This document shows positions 25,062-34,255 of a DNA stretch of 64,000 nucleotides, piece by piece. Source of the stretch: Terribium retamae. GTDB lineage: Bacteria; Pseudomonadota; Alphaproteobacteria; Rhizobiales; Rhizobiaceae. How positions within the stretch are numbered: position 1 is the first letter of the stretch; each line of letters starts with the position of its first letter. Both the position numbers and the translations under genes were made by a program. Under the pieces are notes generated by a model. That model saw nothing but the letters and a program-made list of their open reading frames with translations, did no database searches and was not told the DNA's origin. Location: NCBI RefSeq assembly GCF_022347545.1, contig NZ_JAKREW010000006.1, positions 1 to 64,000 of the forward strand, given 5' to 3'.

Positions 25062-26465
25062 ATGTTGAGCCTTTCACGCCACGGACAGAGGATCGCCAGG
25101 AGCGCACGCGCCCTGACGGCGTTAGCACTTGGCGCGGTTATCGCCGTTAATGGCACCGTCAATGCGTTTGCCCAGAACGTACCAGTGGTGCGCGATGCCG
25201 AGATCGAAGCGCTGGTTCGCGACTATGCCAAACCGATCTTCAAGGCGGCCGGTCTTTCCAATGCCGGCATCCAGATCGTGCTGGTCAACGATCCAAGCTT
25301 CAATGCCTTTGTGGCGGGCCGCCGGGTCTTCATCAACACAGGCACGTTGATGCAGGCAGAAACGCCGAACGAGGTGATCGGCGTGCTGGCGCACGAAACC
25401 GGGCACATCGCCGGCGGCCACCAGCAGAGGCTGCGCGATCAGCTTGAACGCGCCAAGACCATGGCGATCGTTGCCGGCCTGCTTGGCGCCGGAGCACTGG
25501 TCGCAGGTGCTGCCAGCAACAGCAAGGGCTTGGCTGGCGCCGGTATGGGGCTCGCCACCGGCGGTACCGAGTTGGCGCAGCGTTCGCTGCTCGCCTATCA
25601 GCGCGGCGAGGAGATGACGGCCGATCGTTCCGCCATCACCTACCTCAACGCAACCGGCCAGTCCGGCGCCGGCATGTTGAAGACATTCCAGCGTTTCCAG
25701 AGCGCGCTGTCACTGTCGGGCGCGCGTGTCGATCCCTACCGCGTCAGTCACCCGATGCCGCAGGATCGCATCTCGAACCTGCAGGATCTCGTCAGCAAAA
25801 GCCCCTATCTCGACGCCAAGGATCCGCCTGCCCTGCAGCAGCGTCACAACATGATGCGCGTCAAGATCGCTGCCTTCACGCAAGGCCAGGCAGCGACCTC
25901 CCGGCTCTTGCGCAAGAGCCCGGATCCTGTTGCCGTTCAATATGGCGAGGCGATATCGAACTATCTCAACGGCAATCCGAGTTCAGCGCTGTCCAAGACT
26001 GACGCACTGATCAAGACGCAGCCAAAGAACGCCTATCTTCAGGAATTGCGTGGCGATATCCTGATGAAGATGAACAAGCCCAAGGACGCCGCCGCTGCCT
26101 ATGCCAAGGCCGTCAGTCTCGATCCGGTGAAGTCGGGCCTTCTTTCGGTCTCCTATGGTCAGGCGCTGCTTGCACAGCGCACGCCGGAATCTTTGAAAAA
26201 AGCCATTACACAGCTCTCCAACGGCCTTGAGCGCGACCGCGAGAACGCCGCCGGTTACCGTTTCCTGGCGCAGGCTTATGGCGAACTCGGTGACGTCGGC
26301 CAGGCGGAGCTGGCAACTGCCGAAGGTTACTATTACCAAGGCGCCATCAAGGACGCCAAAATCTTCGCCATGCGTGCGCAGAAGCTGCTAAAGCCCGGCG
26401 AACCGGCCTGGGTGCGGGCGCAGGATATCATCGGCGCCAAAGCGCCATCCAAGAAATCAAACTGA
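25062..26465 (+). CDS. M48 family zinc metalloprotease with TPR-like C-terminus (BepA-like)
   Basis: The 467-residue protein has a signal peptide ending near residue 37 (VNAFAQ), an M48 protease domain with HETGH at 111-115 and a third zinc ligand Glu near 183 (EEMTADRSAITYL), and helical repeats in the C-terminal half (about 300-455). This is the layout of BepA/YfgC, a periplasmic protease and chaperone for outer-membrane protein assembly. A DsbA-like gene follows 59 bases downstream, so both periplasmic quality-control genes may be cotranscribed. Confidence 0.92.
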   Translation: MLSLSRHGQRIARSARALTALALGAVIAVNGTVNAFAQNVPVVRDAEIEALVRDYAKPIFKAAGLSNAGIQIVLVNDPSFNAFVAGRRVFINTGTLMQAETPNEVIGVLAHETGHIAGGHQQRLRDQLERAKTMAIVAGLLGAGALVAGAASNSKGLAGAGMGLATGGTELAQRSLLAYQRGEEMTADRSAITYLNATGQSGAGMLKTFQRFQSALSLSGARVDPYRVSHPMPQDRISNLQDLVSKSPYLDAKDPPALQQRHNMMRVKIAAFTQGQAATSRLLRKSPDPVAVQYGEAISNYLNGNPSSALSKTDALIKTQPKNAYLQELRGDILMKMNKPKDAAAAYAKAVSLDPVKSGLLSVSYGQALLAQRTPESLKKAITQLSNGLERDRENAAGYRFLAQAYGELGDVGQAELATAEGYYYQGAIKDAKIFAMRAQKLLKPGEPAWVRAQDIIGAKAPSKKSN

Positions 26466-26524
26466 ATACGGATGAGCAGCAATATCCCCGCTGCGGCGGC
26501 CACGACAGGCAAAGGAAGACGACC

Positions 26525-27295
26525 ATGAAAAAAGCCCATCTGCTCAGCACCGCCGGAGCGGCCATTGCGCTTGCCGCATTCGCAGTGGGCTTCACAGCGA
26601 GCGACACCCGGCCAGCTTTCGCGGATACCAAGCTTGATCGCGCTCAGGTCGAAGAGATTGTTCGGGACTATCTTTTGAAGAACCCGGAAATCCTGCTGGA
26701 AGTGCAGGATGCGCTTGAGACCAAGCAGAAGGAGGCGCAGAAGCTTGCTTCGCTCGGCGTCATCAAGGAGAACAAGGACGAGATCTTCAACGCCTCCTAT
26801 GATGCCGTCGTCGGCAATCCCAACGGCAAGATCACCATTGTCGAGTTCTACGATTACAATTGCGGCTACTGCAAACGCGCCATGACCGACATGTCGGAAC
26901 TCACGAAGGCCAATCCCGACTTGCGCTTCGTGCTGAAGGAATTCCCGATCCTCGGCCCGGATTCCCAGAAAGCCCATATCGTCTCGCAGGCCTTCCAGAA
27001 ACTGATGCCGGAGAAGGCCGGCGAGTTCCATCTCGAATTGCTGGGCAGCCAGACCCGCGCCACGGAAGACACGGCCATCAAGGTCGCCGTGGAACTCGGT
27101 GCCGATGAGACGAAGTTGCGCGAGGCGATGAAGGACCCGGCGATCATGGAACGCTTTGCAAAGACCTATGATCTGGCCAACAAGCTGGCCATCACCGGCA
27201 CCCCCTCCTACGTCATCGGCAATGAAGTGGTGTTTGGCGCACTCGGTGCGGACGTTTTGACTGAAAAGATCAAGGCCGCGAAGCCGACACTCTGA
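26525..27295 (+). CDS. DsbA-family periplasmic thiol oxidoreductase
   Basis: The 256-residue protein has a signal peptide (MKKAHLLSTAGAAIALAAF... to about residue 33) and a thioredoxin-like DsbA domain with the active site CGYC at 113-116 in FYDYNCGYCKR, and the cis-Pro loop ITGTPSYVIGN. The helix before the active site resembles ScsC/BDBF-type DsbA proteins. It forms or shuffles disulfides in the periplasm. GGAAGA lies upstream of the ATG. It sits between the M48 protease and aroQ. Confidence 0.92.
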   Translation: MKKAHLLSTAGAAIALAAFAVGFTASDTRPAFADTKLDRAQVEEIVRDYLLKNPEILLEVQDALETKQKEAQKLASLGVIKENKDEIFNASYDAVVGNPNGKITIVEFYDYNCGYCKRAMTDMSELTKANPDLRFVLKEFPILGPDSQKAHIVSQAFQKLMPEKAGEFHLELLGSQTRATEDTAIKVAVELGADETKLREAMKDPAIMERFAKTYDLANKLAITGTPSYVIGNEVVFGALGADVLTEKIKAAKPTL

Positions 27296-27458
27296 GCATC
27301 GAGGATCGAGAAACCCGGACTGGGCAAGGCCGGGTCCGGTCAAACCGGCGTTGTGGACAGGGCAAGATGACACTTGCGCTCTTTTCGCGGCCGTTTATGC
27401 CCATTATAGAGGTCCGGCGCGCCAGCGATATTCGGCGCGAGGGTAAAGGTAGCCATTT

Positions 27459-27893
27459 TTGAAAACGGTTTTCGTCCTCAACGGTCCCAATCTCAACATG
27501 CTCGGCAGGCGCGAGCCGTCAATCTATGGCGACAAGACGCTGGACGACATCGCTGCCGATTGCGTGAAGGCAGGTCAGGATCTCGGACTGACCGTCGATT
27601 TCCGCCAGTCGAACCATGAGGGCCATCTGGTCGACTGGATCCAGGAAGCGGGAGAGGCTGCTGCGGGGGTTGTCATCAATGCCGGCGCCTATACCCATAC
27701 CTCTATCGCCATCCACGACGCCATCCGGGGTGTTGCCCCGCTGCCGGTGGTGGAGGTGCATCTTTCCAACATCCACGCACGCGAGCCGTTCCGGCATGTA
27801 TCCCGGATCGCCCCGCACGCCGTGGGCATGATCTGCGGCTTCGGGCCGCTTGGCTATACGCTGGCGCTGCAGGCGCTCGCCGCCCGTGTCTGA
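27459..27893 (+). CDS. aroQ: 3-dehydroquinate dehydratase, type II
   Basis: The 144-residue enzyme of the shikimate pathway has the type II signature [18 protein letters not shown], the catalytic Tyr in that segment, [25 protein letters not shown] and [14 protein letters not shown]. The reading frame begins with TTG at 27459 since no ATG lies in frame before the conserved block. accB starts 29 bases after its stop; aroQ-accB-accC is a conserved order in alphaproteobacteria. Confidence 0.95.
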   Translation: MKTVFVLNGPNLNMLGRREPSIYGDKTLDDIAADCVKAGQDLGLTVDFRQSNHEGHLVDWIQEAGEAAAGVVINAGAYTHTSIAIHDAIRGVAPLPVVEVHLSNIHAREPFRHVSRIAPHAVGMICGFGPLGYTLALQALAARV

Positions 27894-27921
27894 AATGGGC
27901 GGACAACAAGAAGGGTCGGAC

Positions 27922-28389
27922 ATGACGACGAAAAAAACCGGTGTTGACCAGCAGCTGATCCGCGATCTCGCGGGCATTCTGAACGACACCAACCTGACCG
28001 AAATCGAGGTCGAACTCGGCGATCTTAAGCTGCGCGTCTCGCGCCATGCGCCAGCGGTGCACGCGGTCGCAGCACCCGCTCCGATCGTCGCAGCCGCTGC
28101 CCCACAGGTCGCCGCAACGGCGATGCCAGCCGCGCCGACTGCTGCTGAAGCGGCCAAGAACGCCGTGCCTTCCCCGATGGTCGGCACTGCCTACCTCGCT
28201 CCCTCGCCTGACGCCAAGCCTTTCGTGGAAATCGGCCAGAAGGTGAAGGAAGGTCAGACGCTGCTGATCATCGAAGCCATGAAGACGATGAACCAGATCC
28301 CTTCGCCCCGCGCCGGCACGGTGACGGCGATCCTGGTCGAGGACGCGCAGCCGGTCGAATACGGAATGCCGCTCGTCGTGATCGAATAA
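27922..28389 (+). CDS. accB: Biotin carboxyl carrier protein of acetyl-CoA carboxylase
   Basis: The 155-residue protein has an N-terminal helical part (to about residue 45), an Ala/Pro-rich linker (about 48-85) and a biotinyl domain with [15 protein letters not shown] and the biotinylated Lys121 in [10 protein letters not shown]. It carries CO2 between AccC and the carboxyltransferase in fatty acid synthesis. AAGGG precedes the ATG. accC follows after 18 bases, so they are cotranscribed. Confidence 0.97.
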   Translation: MTTKKTGVDQQLIRDLAGILNDTNLTEIEVELGDLKLRVSRHAPAVHAVAAPAPIVAAAAPQVAATAMPAAPTAAEAAKNAVPSPMVGTAYLAPSPDAKPFVEIGQKVKEGQTLLIIEAMKTMNQIPSPRAGTVTAILVEDAQPVEYGMPLVVIE

Positions 28390-28407
28390 GGCGCGGGGAC
28401 GGACGGA

Positions 28408-29751
28408 ATGTTCCAGAAGATCCTCATCGCCAATCGCGGCGAAATCGCGCTTCGGGTGCTGCGTGCCTGCAAGGAACTCGGCATCAAGACCGTTGTCGTG
28501 CATTCCACCGCCGACGCCGACGCCATGCATGTTCGCCTCGCCGACGAGAGCGTGTGTATCGGCCCACCGCCGTCGCGCGACAGCTATCTCAACATCCATC
28601 AGATCGTTGCCGCCTGCGAGATCACCGGTGCCGATGCCGTGCATCCGGGTTATGGCTTCCTGTCGGAGAACGCGAAGTTCGCCGACATCCTTGCCGCCCA
28701 TAACATCACCTTTATCGGCCCCTCGGGCGACCATATCCGCATCATGGGTGACAAGATCGAGGCCAAGCGCACCGCCAAGCGCCTCGGCATTCCGGTCGTT
28801 CCAGGCTCGGACGGTGCGGTTTCCGAAGAGAAGGAAGCCAAGCGTATCGCCGCCGAGATCGGCTATCCGGTCATTATCAAGGCATCCGCTGGTGGCGGTG
28901 GCCGAGGCATGAAGGTGGCCCGCACGGAAGCCGATCTGGAAGTGGCGCTGGCGACCGCCCGTTCCGAAGCGGGAGCGGCCTTCGGCGACGACGCGGTCTA
29001 TATCGAGAAATACCTGGAAAAACCGCGCCACATCGAATTGCAGGTGTTCGGCGATGGCGCAGGCAGGGGAGTGCATTTCGGCGAGCGTGACTGTTCGCTG
29101 CAGCGCCGCCACCAGAAGGTGTGGGAGGAGGCCAACTCCCCTGCCCTCAACGAGGAAGAGCGTGCTCGCATCGGGGGTATCTGCGCAAACGCGGTGGCCG
29201 ATCTCGGCTATTCGGGTGCCGGGACCATCGAGTTCCTCTACGAGAACGGCGAGTTCTACTTCATCGAGATGAACACGCGTCTCCAGGTGGAGCATCCGGT
29301 GACGGAAGCGATCACCGGCATCGATCTGGTGCACGAGCAGATTCGTGTCGCCTCTGGCGGCGGGCTTTCGGTGCGGCAGGAAGATATCAAGTTCAACGGC
29401 CACGCCATTGAATGCCGTATCAATGCGGAGGATCCGCGCACTTTCACGCCTTCGCCGGGCACCATCACGCACTTCCACACGCCAGGCGGTCTTGGCATCC
29501 GCGTCGATTCCGGTGTCTATTCCGGCTATCGAATCCCGCCTTACTACGACAGCCTGATCGGCAAGCTGATCGTACACGGCCGCAACCGTGTCGAATGCAT
29601 GATGCGCCTGCGCCGGGCACTTGACGAGTTCGTGGTCGATGGCATCAACACCACGCTACCTCTATTCCGCGACCTCGTCGGTAATCCCGATATCGCCAAC
29701 GGCGACTACGACATCCACTGGCTGGAAAAATATCTGGCCAAGGCGGATTGA
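28408..29751 (+). CDS. accC: Biotin carboxylase subunit of acetyl-CoA carboxylase
   Basis: The 447-residue ATP-grasp enzyme starts [20 protein letters not shown] and has the Gly-rich ATP loop [10 protein letters not shown], the [13 protein letters not shown] segment, the metal-binding [16 protein letters not shown] and [13 protein letters not shown]. It carboxylates biotin on AccB using ATP and bicarbonate. Length and order are standard. A 10-bp inverted repeat without a T run follows at 29761. Confidence 0.98.
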   Translation: MFQKILIANRGEIALRVLRACKELGIKTVVVHSTADADAMHVRLADESVCIGPPPSRDSYLNIHQIVAACEITGADAVHPGYGFLSENAKFADILAAHNITFIGPSGDHIRIMGDKIEAKRTAKRLGIPVVPGSDGAVSEEKEAKRIAAEIGYPVIIKASAGGGGRGMKVARTEADLEVALATARSEAGAAFGDDAVYIEKYLEKPRHIELQVFGDGAGRGVHFGERDCSLQRRHQKVWEEANSPALNEEERARIGGICANAVADLGYSGAGTIEFLYENGEFYFIEMNTRLQVEHPVTEAITGIDLVHEQIRVASGGGLSVRQEDIKFNGHAIECRINAEDPRTFTPSPGTITHFHTPGGLGIRVDSGVYSGYRIPPYYDSLIGKLIVHGRNRVECMMRLRRALDEFVVDGINTTLPLFRDLVGNPDIANGDYDIHWLEKYLAKAD

Positions 29752-29760
29752 AAGACGGCG

Positions 29761-29787
29761 CGTCCTTCGACGATTGCTCGAAGGACG
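29761..29787 (+). terminator. Stem-loop after accC without T run
   Basis: CGTCCTTCGA and TCGAAGGACG form a perfect 10-bp stem with a 7-base loop, 10 bases after the accC stop. It may protect the mRNA 3' end or act as a weak terminator. Confidence 0.5.
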
Positions 29788-29843
29788 TACCTGTAGGGCG
29801 GCTGCAGTCGAGATGAATCCTGACTCTATCTCTTTGTCTTGTC

Positions 29844-29886
29844 GCATGATCTTTATCGAAAAGTCCGCAGCTTTTCGGGATCATGC
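29844..29886. repeat. Rhizobial GCATGATC...GATCATGC palindromic repeat
   Basis: GCATGATC (29844-29851) and GATCATGC (29879-29886) flank TTTATCGAAAAG...CTTTTCGG. This matches a palindromic element frequent between genes in Rhizobiales. It overlaps the first ATG (29883) open to aat, so that ATG is probably part of the repeat and not the true start. Confidence 0.65.
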
Positions 29887-29903
29887 CTGGACACAACGTT
29901 GAG

Positions 29904-30530
29904 ATGACTCGTCCTTTCGCGCCCGGCTATCGCATTCCGACCGACCTTCTGCTCAAGGCCTATGCCTCGGGTGTCTTCCCGATGGCAGAAAGTGCGGACG
30001 ACCCCGAAGTGTTCTGGGTGCGGCCCGAAAAGCGCGGCATCATCCCGCTCGACGATTTCCATATCCCGAAAAGTCTCGCCAAGACGGTCCGCAAAGCTCC
30101 TTTCGATATCCGCTTCGACCATGATGTCGCGGCGACCATCGACGGCTGCGCCGAGCAGCGGGAAGAGCGCCAGTCGACCTGGATCAACGCGCCTATCCGC
30201 GAGGCCTATCTGCAGCTTGCCCAGATGGATCATTGCCACTCGGTTGAAGCCTGGCGGGAAGGACGTCTTGTGGGCGGGCTCTACGGAGTATCGATCGGCC
30301 GGGTCTTCTTCGGTGAAAGCATGTTTTCGCGCGAGACCAATGCCTCAAAGGTCTGTCTTGTCCATTTGGTCGCAAGGCTCAAGGAGCGCGGCTTTGCCCT
30401 GCTCGACACCCAGTTCACTACCGATCATCTGAAGCGTTTCGGCGCTGTCGACGTGCCACGCAGCCGCTACGAAAAGATGCTGGCTGCCGCTTTGCAGGGC
30501 AAGGCAACCTTTAACCCAAGGCCGGCCTGA
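29904..30530 (+). CDS. aat: Leucyl/phenylalanyl-tRNA--protein transferase
   Basis: The 208-residue protein matches Aat: [48 protein letters not shown] and [22 protein letters not shown]. It transfers Leu or Phe from tRNA to N-terminal Arg or Lys of proteins, marking them for ClpS/ClpAP decay (N-degron pathway). An ATG seven codons earlier (29883) lies inside a palindromic repeat, so I start at 29904 ([10 protein letters not shown]); neither has a strong ribosome-binding site. Confidence 0.92.
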   Translation: MTRPFAPGYRIPTDLLLKAYASGVFPMAESADDPEVFWVRPEKRGIIPLDDFHIPKSLAKTVRKAPFDIRFDHDVAATIDGCAEQREERQSTWINAPIREAYLQLAQMDHCHSVEAWREGRLVGGLYGVSIGRVFFGESMFSRETNASKVCLVHLVARLKERGFALLDTQFTTDHLKRFGAVDVPRSRYEKMLAAALQGKATFNPRPA

Positions 30531-30543
30531 GGGACTCGGCAGC

Positions 30544-31206
30544 TCAGTTGGTCGACTGCGTACTATTTACCTTCGCTGGCGCGCCATTGGACGACGGCTT
30601 TGCTGCAGCCGGCGCCGGTACGTCGGACTTTTGCTTGCAGCCCTTCAGCCACACGTCATAGACGGCGTGCTCGACGGCGTTGATGCCGGGGCTTTCTGCG
30701 AACATCCAGCCGGTGAAGATGCGCCGGATCTTGCGGTCGAGTGTGATTTCGTCGACTTCGACAAAGGAATCCGTCTTCGGGGCCTCGGCGCCGGGGCGCG
30801 AATAACACACGCGTGGCGTCACCTGCAGCGCCCCAAACTGCACTGTCTCGTCGATGTAGACGTCGAAATTGATGATGCGCCCGGTGATCTTGTCGATGCC
30901 GGAAAACTCGGCGACCGGATTGGCGACGCGTTCAACCTTGGCCTCGGGAGTCGGCTTGCTCTGAGCCGGCTGCTGCTGACCAGGCTGGTCAGTCTGCGCG
31001 GGTTGTTGCGGAGCCGGTTCCTCCGCCGGTTGTTCCTGGGTAGGCTGTCCCTGGTTGGCGTCCGGCTGGATTTCGAACGGTATCTGGGCCGGCGTCTCCC
31101 CGGCAGGCGGATCCCAGGGCATCTGCTGTGCATTCGCATGGAGCGGGCAAGCAACCGCCAGCATCATTGCCAAGGCGCCGGTCGAAAGGCGGTTGAAAGA
31201 TCTCAT
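30544..31206 (-). CDS. DUF2155 domain-containing periplasmic protein
   Basis: The 220-residue protein has a signal peptide (to about residue 27, HANAQQ), a Gln/Pro/Ala-rich linker (about 45-95) and a DUF2155 domain with FSGIDKITGRIINFDVYIDE, two Cys (VCYSRP and KGCKQK) and FTGWMFAESPG. The family is alphaproteobacterial and has no proven function. It is followed upstream by the NDUFA12 gene on the same strand; the two are neighbours in many relatives. Confidence 0.9.
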   Translation of the reverse strand: MRSFNRLSTGALAMMLAVACPLHANAQQMPWDPPAGETPAQIPFEIQPDANQGQPTQEQPAEEPAPQQPAQTDQPGQQQPAQSKPTPEAKVERVANPVAEFSGIDKITGRIINFDVYIDETVQFGALQVTPRVCYSRPGAEAPKTDSFVEVDEITLDRKIRRIFTGWMFAESPGINAVEHAVYDVWLKGCKQKSDVPAPAAAKPSSNGAPAKVNSTQSTN

Positions 31207-31312
31207 ACGGACGGCCCGTCTTTGGGTGATTCTCGACGCCCAAAGGTAGAGCGTTCCGACGAAGCGAACCAGCTAAACAGCAAATGTGGCGAGAACCCGA
31301 ACCGATGCCGGC

Positions 31313-31711
31313 TTAGGAGCCCGGCGTCCAGGCATCGTAATCGCCCGTCACCTGCGGACGGTGCTGGCTGCCCAACAGCGAGCCCTTCGGGCGGTAGGCC
31401 GCAGCGCTGCCGGTCAGGTTGAGCTGGTGCGGTTTCTGCCAATCACGCGGTTTGTAGGTTTCGTCGGCAGGCGCAACGTCGACGCGGTGATGAATCCAGC
31501 CATGCCAGCCGGGCGGGATCGCTGAAGCTTCCGACTTGCCGGCATAAATCACCCAGCGGCGGGTCTGTCCGTCGGAATTGACGCCACCTTCGTAATAGAT
31601 GTTGCCGAATTCGTCCTGGCCGACTTTCTTGCCATGACGCCAGGTATGAAAACGCGTGCCCAGCGTCTGGCCGTTCCACCAGGTAAAAAACTGCGTCAGA
31701 AAGCCTGCCAT
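31313..31711 (-). CDS. NADH:ubiquinone oxidoreductase accessory subunit, NDUFA12 family
   Basis: The 132-residue protein is the bacterial form of the mitochondrial complex I subunit NDUFA12. It has VGQDEFGNIYYEG, RRWVIYAGKSEASAIPPGWHGWIHH and a C-terminal KPHQLNLTGSAAAYRPKGSLL. This subunit sits on the peripheral arm of complex I in alphaproteobacteria such as Paracoccus. The ATG at 31711 (MAGFLTQFFTWWNG) fits family length; the longer open frame to 32776 is antisense to panB. Confidence 0.93.
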   Translation of the reverse strand: MAGFLTQFFTWWNGQTLGTRFHTWRHGKKVGQDEFGNIYYEGGVNSDGQTRRWVIYAGKSEASAIPPGWHGWIHHRVDVAPADETYKPRDWQKPHQLNLTGSAAAYRPKGSLLGSQHRPQVTGDYDAWTPGS

Positions 31712-31901
31712 GCTGGTCCTCGCGGGCGTTTGCCGTTGCCTGCTTATGCCGCCCTGCCGGGCGGAAGGCAAGGGTTTAGATCGTCGCGCGGGGCGGAGTT
31801 CCCTCGCCTTCGCTGGAGGAAATGGGAAAATCGCCTCTTCATTTCGCAACTGCTCAAATCCATCTCGCACTTGCAAAACAATTAGCCGCTCCGTATCCGT
31901 A

Positions 31902-31944
31902 GGTAGGCTCGGTCTACCGGGCTCTCGGACAGGTTCACCTGTCC
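31902..31944 (+). promoter_or_regulatory. Two-hairpin leader upstream of panB
   Basis: GGTAG/CTACC (31902-31918) is followed by GGACAGG-TTCA-CCTGTCC (31927-31944), the latter ending only a few bases before the GGAGG ribosome-binding site. A possible promoter TTGCAA-17-TATCCG (31871-31899) would place the transcript start at the first hairpin. No known riboswitch class is recognised. Confidence 0.35.
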
Positions 31945-31960
31945 GCTGAGGGAGGAAAAG

Positions 31961-32800
31961 ATGGCTTCCGATGCGACTGCGGCCGCACCCCGCATTACGC
32001 CTGTCGAGCTGTCGGCCCGCAAGGGCGGCACGCCGATCGTCTGCTTGACTGCCTATACCTACCCTGTTGCCTACCTGCTTGATCCGCATGTCGATCTTCT
32101 TCTGGTCGGCGACAGCGTGGCTATGGTCCTGCACGGCCACAAGACGACGCTTGGTGCCACGATGGACATGATGATCCTGCACGGTCAGGCGGTGATGCGC
32201 GGATCGCGCCATGCCTGTGTGGTGCTCGACATGCCAGCCGGCAGCTATGAGGGTTCGCCCGCAATTGCCTTGGCCTTTGCCCGCCGCCTGATCGGCGAAA
32301 CCGGCTGTAATGCCGTGAAGCTGGAGGGTGGAGTTGACGTGGCAGCGCAGATCGCCGCCATCACCAGCGCCGGCATCCCCGTCATGGGCCATATCGGGCT
32401 GCAGCCACAATCCGTGGAAAAGGACGGCGGCTACAAGATCAAGGGCGGCACAGATGCCGCAATCGCGGCACTGCTGGCAGACGCTGAAGCCGTCGAGCGC
32501 GCAGGCGCATTCTCGATGGTCGTCGAAGGCACTATGGAGCCGGTGGCGGCCGAAATCACGCGACGGGCCACAATCCCCACCATCGGCATCGGTGCGAGCG
32601 CGGCTTGCGACGGCCAAATCCTTGTCACCGACGACGCGATCGGCCTGACCGTCGATCGGGTGCCGAAATTCGTCAAGGAATATGCCGACCTTCGCAACAC
32701 GGTGAGCGAAGCCGCAGTCCGCTACGCCTCGGAGGTGCGCGCACGCACCTTCCCAGGGCCGGAACATGTTTTTCAACCGAAGGGCACGAAAGAATCATGA
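31961..32800 (+). CDS. panB: 3-methyl-2-oxobutanoate hydroxymethyltransferase
   Basis: The 279-residue TIM-barrel enzyme has the PanB motifs TAYTYPVAYLLDPHVDLLLVGDS, MVLHGHKTTLGATMDMM, KLEGGVD and GHIGLQPQS. It adds a hydroxymethyl group from methylene-THF to ketoisovalerate, the first step to pantoate. GGAGG precedes the ATG. Its stop codon overlaps the panC start (ATGA), so translation is coupled. Confidence 0.97.
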   Translation: MASDATAAAPRITPVELSARKGGTPIVCLTAYTYPVAYLLDPHVDLLLVGDSVAMVLHGHKTTLGATMDMMILHGQAVMRGSRHACVVLDMPAGSYEGSPAIALAFARRLIGETGCNAVKLEGGVDVAAQIAAITSAGIPVMGHIGLQPQSVEKDGGYKIKGGTDAAIAALLADAEAVERAGAFSMVVEGTMEPVAAEITRRATIPTIGIGASAACDGQILVTDDAIGLTVDRVPKFVKEYADLRNTVSEAAVRYASEVRARTFPGPEHVFQPKGTKES

Positions 32801-33648
32801 AACGCCCGCAAGTCGTTGAAACCGTTTCCGATCTGCGCGCCGTCGTGCGGGAGTGGCGCCGACAGGGCCTGAGCGTCGCCATGGTGCCCACCATGGGGGC
32901 GCTGCACGACGGTCACGTCTCACTCACACGCATCGCGCTCGAACGCGCCGATCGATGCGTGGTGTCGATCTTCGTCAATCCGACGCAGTTCGCACCAACC
33001 GAAGACCTCGACAAATATCCGCGCCAGCTCGCCGCCGACCTTGACCGGCTAGCGGATGCCGGCGTGCAGCTCGCCTTCACGCCGACAGCGGCGGAAATGT
33101 ACCCGCAAGGCTTCGATGCCAAGGTGACGATTGGCGGTCCCTCGGCTGGGATGGAAACCGATTTCCGACCCACCTTCTTCGAGGGCGTCGCCACGGTGGT
33201 CGCCAAGCTTTTCCTGCAGACTTTGCCCGACTGCGCGGTCTTCGGCGAGAAAGACTATCAGCAGCTCTGCGTCGTGAAAAAGCTCTGCCGCGATCTGGAT
33301 ATTCCCGTCGAGATCATCGGCGCACCGACGATACGGGATACCGAAGGTCTCGCCATGTCGTCGCGCAATGCCTACCTCTCGCCGGTTGAGCTTACCCAAG
33401 CACGACAGCTCAACAAAATCCTTCGAAAGACGGCGCAGGCTCTGCAGTTGGGCGCCGAGCCGCAAGAAACGTTGGACGAAGCCCGCCGACAAATCATCAA
33501 TGCCGGATTCGACGGTGTCGACTATGTCGAAGCGCGCGAGAGCAACACACTGGCGCCCTGGCGACGCGACCGCGATGGCCGAATCCTCGTTGCCGCTCGT
33601 CTTGGCGCGACACGGCTGATCGACAATGTGGAAATCGCCGCCGTTTGA
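32797..33648 (+). CDS. panC: Pantoate--beta-alanine ligase
   Basis: The 283-residue enzyme has the nucleotidyl-transferase motif VPTMGALHDGHVSL (HIGH-like), SIFVNPTQFAPTEDLDKYPR, FGEKDYQQL and MSSRNAYLSP (KMSKS-like). It joins pantoate and beta-alanine with ATP to form pantothenate. The start overlaps the panB stop. An open frame that begins earlier at 32605 overlaps panB too far and is not used. Confidence 0.97.
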   Translation: MKRPQVVETVSDLRAVVREWRRQGLSVAMVPTMGALHDGHVSLTRIALERADRCVVSIFVNPTQFAPTEDLDKYPRQLAADLDRLADAGVQLAFTPTAAEMYPQGFDAKVTIGGPSAGMETDFRPTFFEGVATVVAKLFLQTLPDCAVFGEKDYQQLCVVKKLCRDLDIPVEIIGAPTIRDTEGLAMSSRNAYLSPVELTQARQLNKILRKTAQALQLGAEPQETLDEARRQIINAGFDGVDYVEARESNTLAPWRRDRDGRILVAARLGATRLIDNVEIAAV

Positions 33649-33820
33649 CCCGGCAAGGGAGAGGCGCCGGCCAACCGCACACTCTCGGCGGAGAAGTTAC
33701 AGATAACGACGATCCAAGCTGCAATCAAACCAGCGCGGCAAGACGACGTTTAGCAATGGCGACCTTCTCTCCATTTGCATAGATGGAGTGAAATAGATAT
33801 TTCAGTCGGGTTGTCGCCCG

Positions 33821-34162
33821 TCACCAGCGACGCTTTCTGGCGTCGCGGCGGCCGAGTTCGCGAGCGGTCGCAGCCAGCCAGCGATCTGCGCTTGCCCTGC
33901 CATCGCGTTTCAGCCGACGTTTGTATTCAGGCGCGAGCATGCGGTGATACTGGGTCATCAATTGGTCACGAGAACCAACTGCCTTCTTGTCCGTCCGGAA
34001 TCTTGGCGATTTGCCGCTCACGCTGCCTTTGTGCCGCATGATGTAGGTATCGTTCCAGGCCGGCACGTAGTTGGGGCTGTAAACTTCCTGTGCGATACCG
34101 TCCGCGGTTTGAATCAGAACCCAGCTCAAGGTTAGCGCCAAAACTCTCGTTTGCATCCACAT
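33821..34162 (-). CDS. Small secreted hypothetical protein, basic C-terminus
   Basis: The 113-residue product has a signal-peptide-like start (MWMQTRVLALTLSWVLIQTA, cleavage after GIAQ) and a mature part beginning EVYSPNYVPAWNDTYIMRH, then an Arg/Lys-rich helical end (YKRRLKRDGRASADRW, RELGRRDARKRRW). No known domain is recognised. It is probably periplasmic and cationic. Start is by the signal peptide; TTG at 34216 is a weaker choice. Confidence 0.6.
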   Translation of the reverse strand: MWMQTRVLALTLSWVLIQTADGIAQEVYSPNYVPAWNDTYIMRHKGSVSGKSPRFRTDKKAVGSRDQLMTQYHRMLAPEYKRRLKRDGRASADRWLAATARELGRRDARKRRW

Positions 34163-34255
34163 CGATTGTCTTCCTTCGTCAGCCGAAGCGATAGACAGGG
34201 ATCGACGGACCTTCAAATGATGGGAGGAGCTAGTACAAACAAATCTGGCATTCCG

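Noticed and set aside
27703..29577. 624-codon open frame on the minus strand
   Set aside because: Antisense to aroQ, accB and accC, which are certain.
31712..32776. Upstream extension of the NDUFA12 frame to 487 codons
   Set aside because: The extension runs antisense through panB; the NDUFA12 family starts at 31711.
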